The notes under the pieces are model-generated. The model ran no database searches and had not been told where the DNA came from. It was given only the letters and a program-made list of their open reading frames with translations. From contig NZ_WVUD01000002.1 in NCBI RefSeq assembly GCF_009856865.1, positions 203,017 to 267,016 of the forward strand: DNA of 64,000 nucleotides. Direction: 5' to 3'. Both the position numbers and the translations under genes were made by a program. This stretch comes from Solidesulfovibrio aerotolerans (GTDB lineage Bacteria > Desulfobacterota > Desulfovibrionia > Desulfovibrionales > Desulfovibrionaceae). Numbering within the stretch: the stretch's first letter is position 1; each line of letters starts with the position of its first letter. Positions 55,307-64,000 of the stretch are shown piece after piece.

Positions 55307-57643
55307 ATGCGCAAGGTCAGCGTCAACACCATCCTCACCCTGCTTGTGGCCTTTTGCGTCACTGCCGCCATCGTTGTCCTGGTTCTCTACGTCTCGCGCA
55401 CCTCGTTCACCATGGCCACCGAACTCCAGGAAAACGCCCTGGCCCAGATGGCCGCCTCCACCGGCCGCACGCTCGACCTGTACCTGGACGACGCCGCTGA
55501 CGTGGCCCGGGCGCTGGCCACCCAGGACGCCGTGGTGGCCGGCCTTGCCGGCGACCCGGCCCGCTCCAAAGAACGTTTTCGCAACTATATTGATAGCTAT
55601 AGTAATTATTGGGCCATTTTCTCCTTCGATCTCAAAGGGAAGGTCGTCTCGGGATTTAACGCCAACAAGCAGGACATGGCCGGCGGCGACCGCTCGGATC
55701 GCGACTACGTCAAAGGTGTGCTGGCCGGCAAAGATCTCGTTTTCACCGATCAGGTCATGAGCGCCAAGACCGGCGACATCCTTATCTTCGTCGTGGCCAA
55801 AGCGGTGCGCGGCCCGGACGGCAAACTGCTCGGCGGCGTGGCCGTGTGCCCCAAATGGAACGTCTTCACCAAAGGGTTTGTCGATCCCCTGCGATTCGGA
55901 ACCCAGGGCTACGCCCTGGTGCTCGACGGCCGGGGCACGGTCATTGCCCATGGTCTGGACAAGGACATGCTGCTCAAGGACATGTCGGGCGAGGCGTTCG
56001 CCAAAACGGCCATGGCCCGCAAAGAAGGTGTTGCGACCTACGAATGGAAAGGCGCGCGCAAGGCCATGGCCGTGGCCAAGGTCGGCGTCACCGGCTGGCT
56101 GGTGTGCATGACGGCCGATTTTGCCGAGATGACGGCCACGGCCACCGACCAGCGCACTATGCTGCTGCTCATCGGCGTGCTGTGTCTGGCCGCCGCCGTG
56201 TCCGGCATCGCCGTAGCCAACAGCCGGCTCATGCTGCGCCCCCTGGCCGGCGTCGGCCGCTTTGCCCAGGCGGTGACAGCCGGGAATCTGGGTGCCAGCC
56301 TGACCGGAACCTTCCGGTTCGAACTGGCCGAACTGGCCCGCAACGTGCGGGCCATGGTGGCCGAACTCAAGAACAAACTCGGCTTTGCCCAGGGCGTCCT
56401 GGACGGCATCCCGGCTCCCTGCGCCATCGTCGGTCCCGATGGCACAATCCTGTGGATCAACCGACAGGTCATTGCCCTGCTCGACCTTGACGCCACCCCG
56501 GAATCGGCCAAGGGCCAGACCACCGGCCAACTGTTTTACGGCGACCCTTCCCGGGAAACGCTGTCCCAGAAAACCATCCGGGCAGGCCAGGGGCTGTCCC
56601 TGGATCTCGACTTCAACACCCGGCGCGGCCGCACCCTCCATCTGCATGTGGATACGACGCTGTTTTACGATATAGACGGGGCCTTGCTTGGCTGTCTGAT
56701 CTTTTGGAACGACCTGACCGGCATCACGGCCCAGAAAAACCGCATTGAAGAACAAAACACCGTCATCGCCACTGTGGCCGCCCAAGCCACCCAGGTGGCC
56801 CAGCGCATGGCCCAAAGTGCAGCAGAACTGTCCCGACGCGTCGCCCAGGCAAGCAGCGGTGCCCGGGAACAGAGCGCCCGGGTCCAGGAAACCGCCGGTG
56901 CGGTGACCCAACTCAACGACACCATTTTAGACGTGGCCCGAAACGCCGGTGAAACGGCCCAACTAGCTGAAAAAGCGCGCCACACCGCCGACGAAGGGGC
57001 CGGACTCGTCGCCTTGGTCACCCAGGCCGTGACCGCCGTGCGCCAGGAAGCCCAGGCCCTTGCCGCCACCATGGGCGAACTCGACGACCGGGCCAAGGGC
57101 ATCGGCACCATCATGGGCGTCATTTCCGACATTGCCGATCAGACCAACCTGCTGGCCTTAAACGCCGCCATCGAAGCCGCCAGGGCCGGCGATGCCGGAC
57201 GGGGCTTTGCCGTGGTTGCTGACGAAGTCCGAAAACTGGCCGAAAAAACCATGCTCGCCACCAAGGATGTGGGGCAGGCCATCACCGGCATCCAGCAGGG
57301 AGCCGGCGACACCGCCAACCGCATGGAGCGCGCCGTGGCCCGGGTGGCTGAAGCTACCGGGCTGGCCGAACAGTCGGGAACAGCACTGACCCGCATTGTA
57401 ACTCTCGTGGGGGCAGCCGGCGATCAAGTCCGTTCCATTGCCGCCGCCGCCGAAGAACAGTCTGCAACAACCGAAGCCATCAATCAGGCAGTGGCCGATA
57501 TCAACGGTCTGGCCGCCGAGGCTGCCGCCGCCTTGGCCCAGTCGGCCGATGCAGTACGCGACCTTGCGGAATTGGCCAACAATCTCAACGCGCTCATCAG
57601 CGAACTCCGCCAAACAGAAGGTGAAATCAAAGCTCTGTCATAA
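55307..57643 (+). CDS. Methyl-accepting chemotaxis protein (receptor 3 of 4)
   Basis: 778 residues. N-terminal helix, double-Cache sensor ([52 protein letters not shown]), second helix, HAMP, PAS with [20 protein letters not shown], and signalling domain with [18 protein letters not shown] near residue 608. The sensor is closest to that of receptor 4. Start MRKVSVNT at 55307 follows GGGAGCACGA; an extension to 55190 overlaps the candidate promoter. Ends in [10 protein letters not shown], without a CheR-docking pentapeptide. Confidence 0.95.
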   Translation: MRKVSVNTILTLLVAFCVTAAIVVLVLYVSRTSFTMATELQENALAQMAASTGRTLDLYLDDAADVARALATQDAVVAGLAGDPARSKERFRNYIDSYSNYWAIFSFDLKGKVVSGFNANKQDMAGGDRSDRDYVKGVLAGKDLVFTDQVMSAKTGDILIFVVAKAVRGPDGKLLGGVAVCPKWNVFTKGFVDPLRFGTQGYALVLDGRGTVIAHGLDKDMLLKDMSGEAFAKTAMARKEGVATYEWKGARKAMAVAKVGVTGWLVCMTADFAEMTATATDQRTMLLLIGVLCLAAAVSGIAVANSRLMLRPLAGVGRFAQAVTAGNLGASLTGTFRFELAELARNVRAMVAELKNKLGFAQGVLDGIPAPCAIVGPDGTILWINRQVIALLDLDATPESAKGQTTGQLFYGDPSRETLSQKTIRAGQGLSLDLDFNTRRGRTLHLHVDTTLFYDIDGALLGCLIFWNDLTGITAQKNRIEEQNTVIATVAAQATQVAQRMAQSAAELSRRVAQASSGAREQSARVQETAGAVTQLNDTILDVARNAGETAQLAEKARHTADEGAGLVALVTQAVTAVRQEAQALAATMGELDDRAKGIGTIMGVISDIADQTNLLALNAAIEAARAGDAGRGFAVVADEVRKLAEKTMLATKDVGQAITGIQQGAGDTANRMERAVARVAEATGLAEQSGTALTRIVTLVGAAGDQVRSIAAAAEEQSATTEAINQAVADINGLAAEAAAALAQSADAVRDLAELANNLNALISELRQTEGEIKALS

Positions 57644-57959
57644 CGCACATGAAGTTGCACAAACGGCTTGCCTATTCACTATTTTGGCAGTATGCATCCG
57701 ACACATTGCCCACAGCCGCCGCAGAGTCGATGACGCGGCATGTCCTCAAGACGTTTCAAGCCATCTTAAGAAGCTTGATCCGTTCGTGAACATGCTTCCG
57801 TTTTGCTCAGTCGTGTGTGGTGGTGTGGCAATACTCTGCCCGCAGACATGTAAGACCGCCGTTTTTTTCCCGCAGTGGTGACCGTCTGACGAGGCCTCAA
57901 GCCCAATTACTGTGCGGCAGCATCGCCTCCCCGCGATGCCACGTCGCCAAGGAGCCGTC
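57644..57959 (+). other. 316-base gap between receptors 3 and 4
   Basis: Lower in GC than the flanking genes. I see no supported gene, clear hairpin or promoter; a short open frame near 57650 lacks a ribosome-binding site. Confidence 0.5.
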
Positions 57960-60296
57960 ATGCGTCAAGCAGGCATCACCACCATCCTCGCCGCTTCGGT
58001 GGCCGTTACAATCCTGGCCGGCGTTGCCGCCCTGGTTCTGTACGCCTCCGGTTCGTCCTTCACCATGATCGAAACCGTCCAGCAAAACGCCCTGACCCAG
58101 GCTGCGGCGATCTCGGCCCAGTCCGCTGAAATTTATCTCAAAGGCACGGCCTCGGTCGCCGAATCCCTGGCCGGCCAGGACGCCATCCGGGCGGCCTTTG
58201 ACGGCGACACGGCCCGGGGCCAGGAACGATTGCGCAACACTGTCGCCGCCTACAAGGACTATTACTCCTTTTTCCTGTTTGACACCGCAGGCACCATCGT
58301 TGCCGGCAGCACCAGCGATGGCAAGGATCTCACCGGGGGCGAGCGCAAGGAGCGCGATTACGTCAAAGCCATCCTGGCCGGCCAGGATCTGGTCTTTAGC
58401 AAATCCGTCTTCAAGGCCACCACCGGCAACGAATTGATCTATGTCGTGGCCAAGGCCGTGCGCGACGCCAACGGCAAACTGCTGGGTGGTGTCGCGGCCT
58501 GCCCCCTCTGGGACCGCTTTACGTCCGCGGTTGTCGATCCGGTGCGTTTTGGCAAACGCGGCTATGGTTTCATCCTCGACGCCGATGGCCATGTCATTGC
58601 CCATCCTGTGGACAAGTCACTGCTGCTCAAGGATCTGTCCCAGGAGACTTTCATTCAAAAGGCCCTGGCCCAGGGCAACGGCTCCTTTCCGTATGTCTGG
58701 AAGGGCGAACCCAAGACCATGAGCGTGGTCCGTATCCCGGCCACAGGCTGGCTCGTGTGCATGTCGTATTTTACTGATGAAATGACTGTGATGGCCGGTG
58801 CACAACGGCTATGGCTCATCTTGGTCGGCCTTGGTGTCGCGGCCCTCGTCGTGGCGGTCATCATTCTGATTAATCGCCGCCTGGTGCTGGGACCGCTTAT
58901 GGCCCTAAGCGACTTCACCCGCCAGGTTGGCTCCGGCAATTTCAATGCCAGCCTGACCGGCTCGTTTCGGGCCGAACTGGCTGTCTTTGCCGGGCTTTTG
59001 CGCCAGATGGTTGGCGAGCTCAAGGCCAAACTCGGCTTTGCCCAGGGCGTTTTAAACGGCATTCCCTCCCCCTGCGGCATCGTGGGACCAGATTTCAACA
59101 TGTCCTGGGTCAACCAGGAAATCTGCGATCTGCTGGAAAAGCCGCACGCCCGCACAACAGCCATTGGCCAACGCTCCGGGAGCTTTTACAACAACGATGC
59201 CAACCGCCAGACGCTGTCGGATCGGGCCATCCAGGAACGCCAACCGCTGACTGCCGAAATTGACTACAGCACGCCTTCCGGCCAAAAACTGCGGGTGGCA
59301 GTGCGTACCACGCCCTTTTTCGATCTGGATGGCAATCTGCTGGGCTCCATCTCCTTTTGGACCGACCTGACCCAGATCCACGAACAAAAACGGCTCATCG
59401 AGGAACAAAACGCCGTCATCGCCGAGACTGCTGCCAGCGCTTCGGCCGTGGCCGACCGGGTGTCCGCCGCTTCCGAGGAGCTTTCGGCCCAGATCGAGCA
59501 GTCCAGTCGCGGTGCCGAGGAGCAAAACAGCCGGGTCCAGGAAACAGCAACTGCAGTGGAAGAAATGAACGCCACCATCCTGGAGGTGGCCCGAAACGCC
59601 GCCGCCACGGCCACCCAGGCCAATCTGGCCCGGGATAAGGCCCGCCAGGGTGCCGGCCTTGTGGCCGAGGTCGAGGCCGCCGTCGGTTCAATCCGCGACG
59701 AGGCAGTAGCGCTTACCGGCAACATGCAGACACTTGGGCAGCAGGCCCAGGGCATCGGGGCCATCCTGGACGTCATTTCCGACATTGCCGACCAGACCAA
59801 TCTCTTGGCGCTCAATGCCGCCATCGAGGCCGCCCGGGCCGGCGAGGCCGGACGTGGCTTTGCCGTGGTCGCCGATGAGGTCCGAAAACTGGCCGAAAAA
59901 ACCATGAACGCCACCAAGGAAGTGGGGCAAGCCATCACCGGCATCCAGCAGGGCACGGCCGACGCCGTGACCCGGGTTGAACGCGCTGTGACGCGGGTGG
60001 GCACGGCATCTGAACTGGCCGCCCGATCCGGGACTTCCCTTTCCGAAATCGTTGCAGTGGTGGAGACCGCCGGCGATCAGGTCCGGGCCATCGCTGCTGC
60101 TGCCGAACAGCAGTCTGCCACCTCGGAAGAAATCAATCGCTCCGTGGAGTCGATCAGTTCCATTGCTTCGGAAACGGCCCAAGCCATGCACCAGTCGGCC
60201 CAGGCCGTCTCCGATTTGGCCCGGCAGGCCAACGATCTCAATAGCCTCATGAGCCAGCTTCAGGACGGCGCGGCTACGCCCAAAGCCCTGGGCTAA
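57960..60296 (+). CDS. Methyl-accepting chemotaxis protein (receptor 4 of 4)
   Basis: 778 residues. Same order as receptor 3: N-terminal helix, double-Cache sensor ([52 protein letters not shown]), second helix (about 282-303), HAMP, PAS with [20 protein letters not shown], and signalling domain with [18 protein letters not shown] near residue 609. Start [10 protein letters not shown] at 57960 has AAGGAG five bases upstream. Terminated by the hairpin at 60341. Confidence 0.95.
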   Translation: MRQAGITTILAASVAVTILAGVAALVLYASGSSFTMIETVQQNALTQAAAISAQSAEIYLKGTASVAESLAGQDAIRAAFDGDTARGQERLRNTVAAYKDYYSFFLFDTAGTIVAGSTSDGKDLTGGERKERDYVKAILAGQDLVFSKSVFKATTGNELIYVVAKAVRDANGKLLGGVAACPLWDRFTSAVVDPVRFGKRGYGFILDADGHVIAHPVDKSLLLKDLSQETFIQKALAQGNGSFPYVWKGEPKTMSVVRIPATGWLVCMSYFTDEMTVMAGAQRLWLILVGLGVAALVVAVIILINRRLVLGPLMALSDFTRQVGSGNFNASLTGSFRAELAVFAGLLRQMVGELKAKLGFAQGVLNGIPSPCGIVGPDFNMSWVNQEICDLLEKPHARTTAIGQRSGSFYNNDANRQTLSDRAIQERQPLTAEIDYSTPSGQKLRVAVRTTPFFDLDGNLLGSISFWTDLTQIHEQKRLIEEQNAVIAETAASASAVADRVSAASEELSAQIEQSSRGAEEQNSRVQETATAVEEMNATILEVARNAAATATQANLARDKARQGAGLVAEVEAAVGSIRDEAVALTGNMQTLGQQAQGIGAILDVISDIADQTNLLALNAAIEAARAGEAGRGFAVVADEVRKLAEKTMNATKEVGQAITGIQQGTADAVTRVERAVTRVGTASELAARSGTSLSEIVAVVETAGDQVRAIAAAAEQQSATSEEINRSVESISSIASETAQAMHQSAQAVSDLARQANDLNSLMSQLQDGAATPKALG

Positions 60297-60340
60297 GCGG
60301 GTTTCCCGGTCCGAGAACCCCGGATTCGGCTCGATCAGCC

Positions 60341-60382
60341 GGTTCGGGAGCCAAGCCCTGGCTCCCGGACCGGTTTGCCTTT
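60341..60382 (+). terminator. Intrinsic terminator after receptor 4
   Basis: GGTTCGGGAGCCA pairs with TGGCTCCCGGACC (one G-T pair) around a 5-base loop, followed by ggtttgcctttt. It closes the receptor array before purD. Confidence 0.8.
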
Positions 60383-60555
60383 TGCACGGTTTTCAGCTAA
60401 TTTTTCTTGTTGTATTTTCCAGGATTTTTCTTCTCCCCCGCGCTTTTGCCGGCAAAGGCCTGCCAGTGCGTGGCGGAGTGCTTCCCCGGCAGCACAGCCG
60501 GATGGGGCTGGCCCTGTCCGGGTTGCCGACGACATCACTGCAAAGGAGGCGCATG

Positions 60556-61842
60556 ATGCGCATTCTGGTAGTCGGGTCCGGCGGCCGTGAGCACGCCCTG
60601 GCCCATACCTTGTCCAAAAGTCCCGATGTTTCGGCAGTGCTGGCCGCTCCGGGCAACGGCGGCACCGCCACCTGCGGCGAGAACATCGCCCTGGCCGACA
60701 CCGACGTCCCCGGCATCGTGGCCCTGGCCAAAGACCGGGGCATTGATCTGGTGGTGGTCGGCCCGGAAGCGCCGCTGGTGGCCGGGCTTCGCGACGCCCT
60801 GGAATCAGCCGGCGTGCCCTGCTTTGGCCCCGACGCCTACGCCTCCCAGTTGGAAGGCAGCAAGGCCTTTGCCAAGGAAGTCATGACCGCCGCCGGCGTG
60901 CCCACCGCCGCCTATGAAACGTTTACCGACGCCGCCTCGGCCCGGGCCTACGCCCAAAAGCTGAACGGCCCCATGGTGGTCAAGGCCGACGGCCTGGCTG
61001 CCGGCAAGGGCGTCACCGTGGCCCGTAACGCTGCCGAGGCCATTGCCGCCATCGACGAGTCCATGGTGGCCGGGGCCTTCGGTACCGCCGGGGCCACGGT
61101 GGTGGTGGAAGAGGCGCTCATCGGCGAAGAGGCTTCGTTTCTGGCTTTTTGCGACGGCCGCACCGCTGTGCCCATGACCGCCTGCCAGGATCACAAGGCC
61201 GCCTACGACGGCGACACCGGCCCAAACACCGGTGGCATGGGAGCGTATTGCCCGGCTCCGGTCCTGCCGCCGGCGCGCTACGGCGAAATGATGGAACTGG
61301 TCATTGATCCCATCCTGCGGGAGCTGTCCAAACGCGGGCATCCTTTTACCGGCATCCTTTACGCCGGTCTTATGATGACGGAGGGCGGCCCCAAGGTGCT
61401 GGAATACAACGTTCGTTTCGGCGATCCCGAGTGTCAGCCGCTGCTTATGCGCCTGACCAGCGATCTGCCGGCCATTATGCTGGCCTGCCGCGCGGGCCGA
61501 CTCACACCGGAGCTGGTGCGCTGGTCGCCCCAAAGCGCCATTTGCGTGGTCATGGCCGCCCCTGGCTATCCCGGTGCTTATCCCAAAGGCATGCCCATAA
61601 CCGGCATCGAAGCGGCTGAAGCGAGCGGTGGCGGTGCGGTCAAGGTGTTCCAGGCCGGCACGAAGCTTGATGGCGGCCGGGTGGTCACCTCGGGCGGCCG
61701 GGTGCTGGGTGTCACGGCCCTTGGCGCGGATCTGGCCGCAGCCCAAGCCGCTGCCTATCAGGCCGCGGACAAAATTCACTTTGAAGGCGCGTTTTACCGC
61801 CGCGATATCGGCGAAAAGGGACGCAAACGGGAGGGGAAATAA
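60556..61842 (+). CDS. purD: Phosphoribosylamine-glycine ligase
   Basis: 428-residue ATP-grasp enzyme of purine synthesis (GAR synthetase). RILVVGSGGREHALAHTL, APGNGGTATCGEN, VVVGPEAPLVAGL, SKAFAKEVM, VVKADGLAAGKGV, CQDHKAAYDGDTGPNTGGMG and EYNVRFGDPECQ are all conserved. ATGs at 60553 and 60556; the second has the better spacing from AAAGGAGG. Followed directly by purE (stop and start adjacent), so the two are one operon. Confidence 0.96.
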   Translation: MRILVVGSGGREHALAHTLSKSPDVSAVLAAPGNGGTATCGENIALADTDVPGIVALAKDRGIDLVVVGPEAPLVAGLRDALESAGVPCFGPDAYASQLEGSKAFAKEVMTAAGVPTAAYETFTDAASARAYAQKLNGPMVVKADGLAAGKGVTVARNAAEAIAAIDESMVAGAFGTAGATVVVEEALIGEEASFLAFCDGRTAVPMTACQDHKAAYDGDTGPNTGGMGAYCPAPVLPPARYGEMMELVIDPILRELSKRGHPFTGILYAGLMMTEGGPKVLEYNVRFGDPECQPLLMRLTSDLPAIMLACRAGRLTPELVRWSPQSAICVVMAAPGYPGAYPKGMPITGIEAAEASGGGAVKVFQAGTKLDGGRVVTSGGRVLGVTALGADLAAAQAAAYQAADKIHFEGAFYRRDIGEKGRKREGK

Positions 61843-62334
61843 ATGCGCATCGCCATTCTGATCGGCTCGATTTCCGACGAAGAAAAAATGCGGCCCTGTT
61901 CCAAGGTGCTTGATTCCCTTGGCATCGAACATCTGTTTACCGTCACTTCGGCCCACCGCACACTCGAGCGCACCGAGCGCATCATCCGGGAATGCGAAGC
62001 AGGCGGTTGCCAGATTTTTATCTGCGCCGCCGGCCTTGCCGCCCATCTGGCCGGGGCCGTGGCCGCCCGCACCATCAAGCCTGTCATCGGCGTGCCACTT
62101 TCCAATTCAGGTTCGGCTCTGGGCGGCATGGATGCCATGCTGTCCACGGTGCAGATGCCGCCGGGCTATCCGGTAGCCACCGTGGCACTTGATGGGGCAG
62201 GGGCGAAAAACGCCGCCTGGCTGGCGGCCTCCATCCTGGCCCTGGGTGATGCCGAACTGGCCGGACGCATCCGGGCCGCCCGCGAGGGCTTTGCCCAGGA
62301 CGTTGAAACGGCTGCTGCCAAACTCAACAAATAA
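61843..62334 (+). CDS. purE: 5-(carboxyamino)imidazole ribonucleotide mutase
   Basis: 163-residue purine-pathway enzyme. Conserved elements: ILIGSISDEEKM (usually GSxSD), VTSAHRTLERT (catalytic His in SAHR), ICAAGLAAHLAGAVAARTIKPVIGVP, and GGMDAMLSTVQMPPGYPVATVA. The start ATG follows the purD stop with no gap and uses GGGAGGGG inside the end of purD. It catalyses the carboxylation step two reactions after PurD. Confidence 0.95.
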   Translation: MRIAILIGSISDEEKMRPCSKVLDSLGIEHLFTVTSAHRTLERTERIIRECEAGGCQIFICAAGLAAHLAGAVAARTIKPVIGVPLSNSGSALGGMDAMLSTVQMPPGYPVATVALDGAGAKNAAWLAASILALGDAELAGRIRAAREGFAQDVETAAAKLNK

Positions 62335-62685
62335 TCCAGTCGCAGAAATGGGGGGATTCATTATCCCCCCGCACGCCCACCTGGCCGGGCTGTTCGGCAG
62401 CCCGGCTAATCAGCCAGCCAGTATTACTCTTTTCCCGGCATCTCCCCCCTGTGACACGCAAGACCTTCTCCAGCAAAGCCTTCTTTCCTGGACTGACTGC
62501 GGCGTCCGTTGTTTTGGGGTGACGCCATCAATGCCCCTAATGCAAATAATACCGTTATTTCATTGGGAAACCGCTTTCAATGCGCCTGCACTGTACCGAT
62601 GGCAGAGTCCTGCCACTCACACTCGCAGGCAACAGTGAAGCACAATTTCCTTCGTATTTGCCGAGGACCGAAAAATTCAAACTAA
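62335..62685. other. 351-base gap after purE with a G/C hairpin
   Basis: GGGGGG (62350-62355) and CCCCCC (62365-62370) can form a hairpin resembling the block in the 3'-end repeat, again just after a plus-strand gene. The remainder shows no gene and shifts from GC-rich to AT-rich. Confidence 0.55.
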
Positions 62686-63270
62686 CTATAACACATTCCG
62701 TGCTCTTATGGCATTAGCAAGTTTTTCTTCACTCTTTTTAATATTCTTTACCAAACGCTCTAGATTTTCGCACCTAGTTCTGTACAAACTATTTTCTTTT
62801 TTCAATGAGGATACTGTCTCTAACAGTGAAACAACATCTACCTTTCCATCGTCTGATATATTACCCATCAATATTTTCAATTTATTATTTTCTTGCTGCA
62901 AGCAGTCAAACCCGTTTGCGCTACAGTCACACTGTCTTCTCAAATCGAGTAGCTCGTTTTTAATTCTTTTATATGCCTCAATTAGCTTTTGAACTTTAGC
63001 AACACTAGCAGAGGTCGACTGAAGCACGTTCCACGCTTTTTTTAACTCTGCGAATTTACTATTTATATCACAATTTTCCTCACGCAAAGAAGCGATATCA
63101 CCTTTAGCGACAGACAAAGAATCACTAACTTGCCTAATCTCAATTGCCTTCGTCCCCAACTCGTTTCTCAGATTGTCTGATTCTGATTTAAACTTAGCTT
63201 GGATCGAATAGAGTGCACTTTTTATCTTAACCTGCACATTGGCTGCCAACAACAAGAAGGGGTTTTTCAT
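62686..63270 (-). CDS. Coiled-coil protein of unknown function, AT-rich
   Basis: 194 residues, almost entirely helical with heptad patterns (SDNLRNELGTKAIEIRQVSD, IASLREENCDINSKFAELKK, VSSLKKENSLYRTRCENLE) and a short Cys cluster (CDCSANGFDC) in the middle. No known family. Its base composition is markedly lower in GC than the rest of the window, indicating recent acquisition. ATG at 63270 follows GGGAAAAAATA. It lies between purE and the end of the rRNA operon. Confidence 0.72.
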   Translation of the reverse strand: MKNPFLLLAANVQVKIKSALYSIQAKFKSESDNLRNELGTKAIEIRQVSDSLSVAKGDIASLREENCDINSKFAELKKAWNVLQSTSASVAKVQKLIEAYKRIKNELLDLRRQCDCSANGFDCLQQENNKLKILMGNISDDGKVDVVSLLETVSSLKKENSLYRTRCENLERLVKNIKKSEEKLANAIRARNVL

Positions 63271-63620
63271 TATTTTTTCCCATTAATGATGCCCAATTGA
63301 AAGAACCTTAAAGATTCTAGTGACAACAACAAGTCAAGGGCTGATCAGCCCCAGTCTTGCTTGGATTTTACATCTTACCAAATCTTACCATATCAGTGTA
63401 AAAACATGAAGCAGAATTAAAAATGATAGCTTCAGGAGACAACATTATGATTTTATGCAATATATTATGGATTAAGGCCTTGGATATGGTCAGAGAACAG
63501 GAGCCCCTGACAGGCTGTCACACCTCCCAGCGCGGGTTCTAGCGCAGTGCGTAGCAGTTTTACGCAGCGTTAGCGCTCTGCATCCCCGCACCCCGTGCGG
63601 AGCGCCCCGATGAGCGCAGG
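63271..63620. other. 350-base gap before the rRNA terminator
   Basis: The left half continues the AT-rich stretch and holds the presumed promoter of the coiled-coil gene. The right half is GC-rich with imperfect inverted repeats (tgcgta/tacgca near 63550 and ccgcac/gtgcgg near 63590). No gene or tRNA seen. Confidence 0.5.
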
Positions 63621-63623
63621 GCC

Positions 63624-63660
63624 AAAAAAAAGCCCCGTGTATTTCTACACGGGGCTTTTG
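63624..63660 (-). terminator. rRNA operon terminator
   Basis: AAAAGCCCCGTGTA pairs with TACACGGGGCTTTT, a perfect 14-bp stem with a 4-base loop. On the minus strand it follows the 5S gene and ends in a run of eight T. Confidence 0.93.
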
Positions 63661-63667
63661 AAAAAGA

Positions 63668-63784
63668 GCCCTGGCGGCGACCTACTTTCCCACACAAGAA
63701 TATGCAGTATCATCGGCGAAGGAGGGCTTAACTTCCGAGTTCGGAATGGGGTCGGGTGTACCCCCTCCTCTATGACCACCAGGA
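63668..63784 (-). rRNA. rrf: 5S ribosomal RNA
   Basis: Read on the minus strand, tcctggtggtcatagaggag starts helix I, complemented by ccgccaggg at the 3' end. The loop with cccgaccccattccgaactc and gaagttaagccctcc is the universal 5S core. Length about 117. It lies between the 23S gene and the operon terminator. Confidence 0.95.
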
Positions 63785-63827
63785 CAAATATATAAGTTAA
63801 AATAAGGGATGGGATTTGTGTTGGCAA

Positions 63828-64000
<173 letters not shown>

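Noticed and set aside
63595..63827. Short frames on both strands over the 5S gene
   Set aside because: They overlap a clear 5S rRNA gene and its terminator.

Overview
The window is GC-rich bacterial DNA that most resembles the chromosome of a sulfate-reducing Desulfovibrionaceae (Desulfovibrio / Solidesulfovibrio type). This is inferred from gene content: a desulfoferrodoxin-ferritin pair, a fused-alpha 2-oxoacid:ferredoxin oxidoreductase, a DsrE-like protein, many chemoreceptors, and the codon usage. No ribosomal or taxonomic search was possible. The window opens inside a hybrid histidine kinase and closes inside a 23S rRNA gene on the minus strand.

Layout. 0-11 kb: hybrid kinase (5' end cut off), an unidentified AT-richer gene, a secreted NlpC/P60-like protein, a frame-broken methyltransferase, a cysteine synthase fused to a degenerate cysteinyl-tRNA synthetase, a MAF-type motility glycosyltransferase, a metallo-beta-lactamase-fold hydrolase and an acyltransferase. 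11-17 kb (minus strand): a cell-envelope cluster (endonuclease III-like, EnvC-like, CtpA, YibQ-like deacetylase) followed by alr. 17-24 kb: mutL, DsrE/SagB-type genes, korAB, and the oxygen-defence pair dfx-ftn. 24-32 kb: a proline-rich exported protein, a FlgO-like protein, a double-receiver response regulator, pbpC, a thiamine-binding-type protein, a membrane protein, a peptidoglycan amidase and cheV. 32-45 kb: a periplasmic binding protein, a YdjM-like hydrolase, an exported glutaredoxin, an aminotransferase, a drug-efflux MFS pump, two CPA2 cation/proton antiporters on either side of a MarR regulator, an ornithine-cyclodeaminase-family enzyme, a BrkB protein and a class A acid phosphatase. 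45-63 kb: a U32-like iron-sulfur candidate, uvrA, four tandem paralogous chemoreceptors, and purD-purE. End: an AT-rich coiled-coil gene, then 5S and 23S rRNA with their terminator.

Functional themes are chemotaxis and signalling (kinase, CheV, double REC, four MCPs), peptidoglycan metabolism (CtpA, EnvC-like, Alr, PbpC, amidase, NlpC/P60-like), DNA repair (MutL, UvrA, HhH glycosylase) and oxygen defence in an anaerobe (superoxide reductase plus ferritin).

The most unusual sequence features lie outside genes. A roughly 180-base element with a GA-rich leader sits directly after the stop codons of three unrelated plus-strand genes. A 55-base AT-rich palindrome recurs after two unrelated minus-strand genes 24 kb apart. 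The end of the amidase gene is duplicated in frame beyond its stop codon. Other notable points are a run of 11 C residues at the start of the BrkB gene and a run of predicted hairpins before a short ORF near 45.2 kb. I found no CRISPR array, transposase, integrase or tRNA gene, and no convincing complete new defence system.
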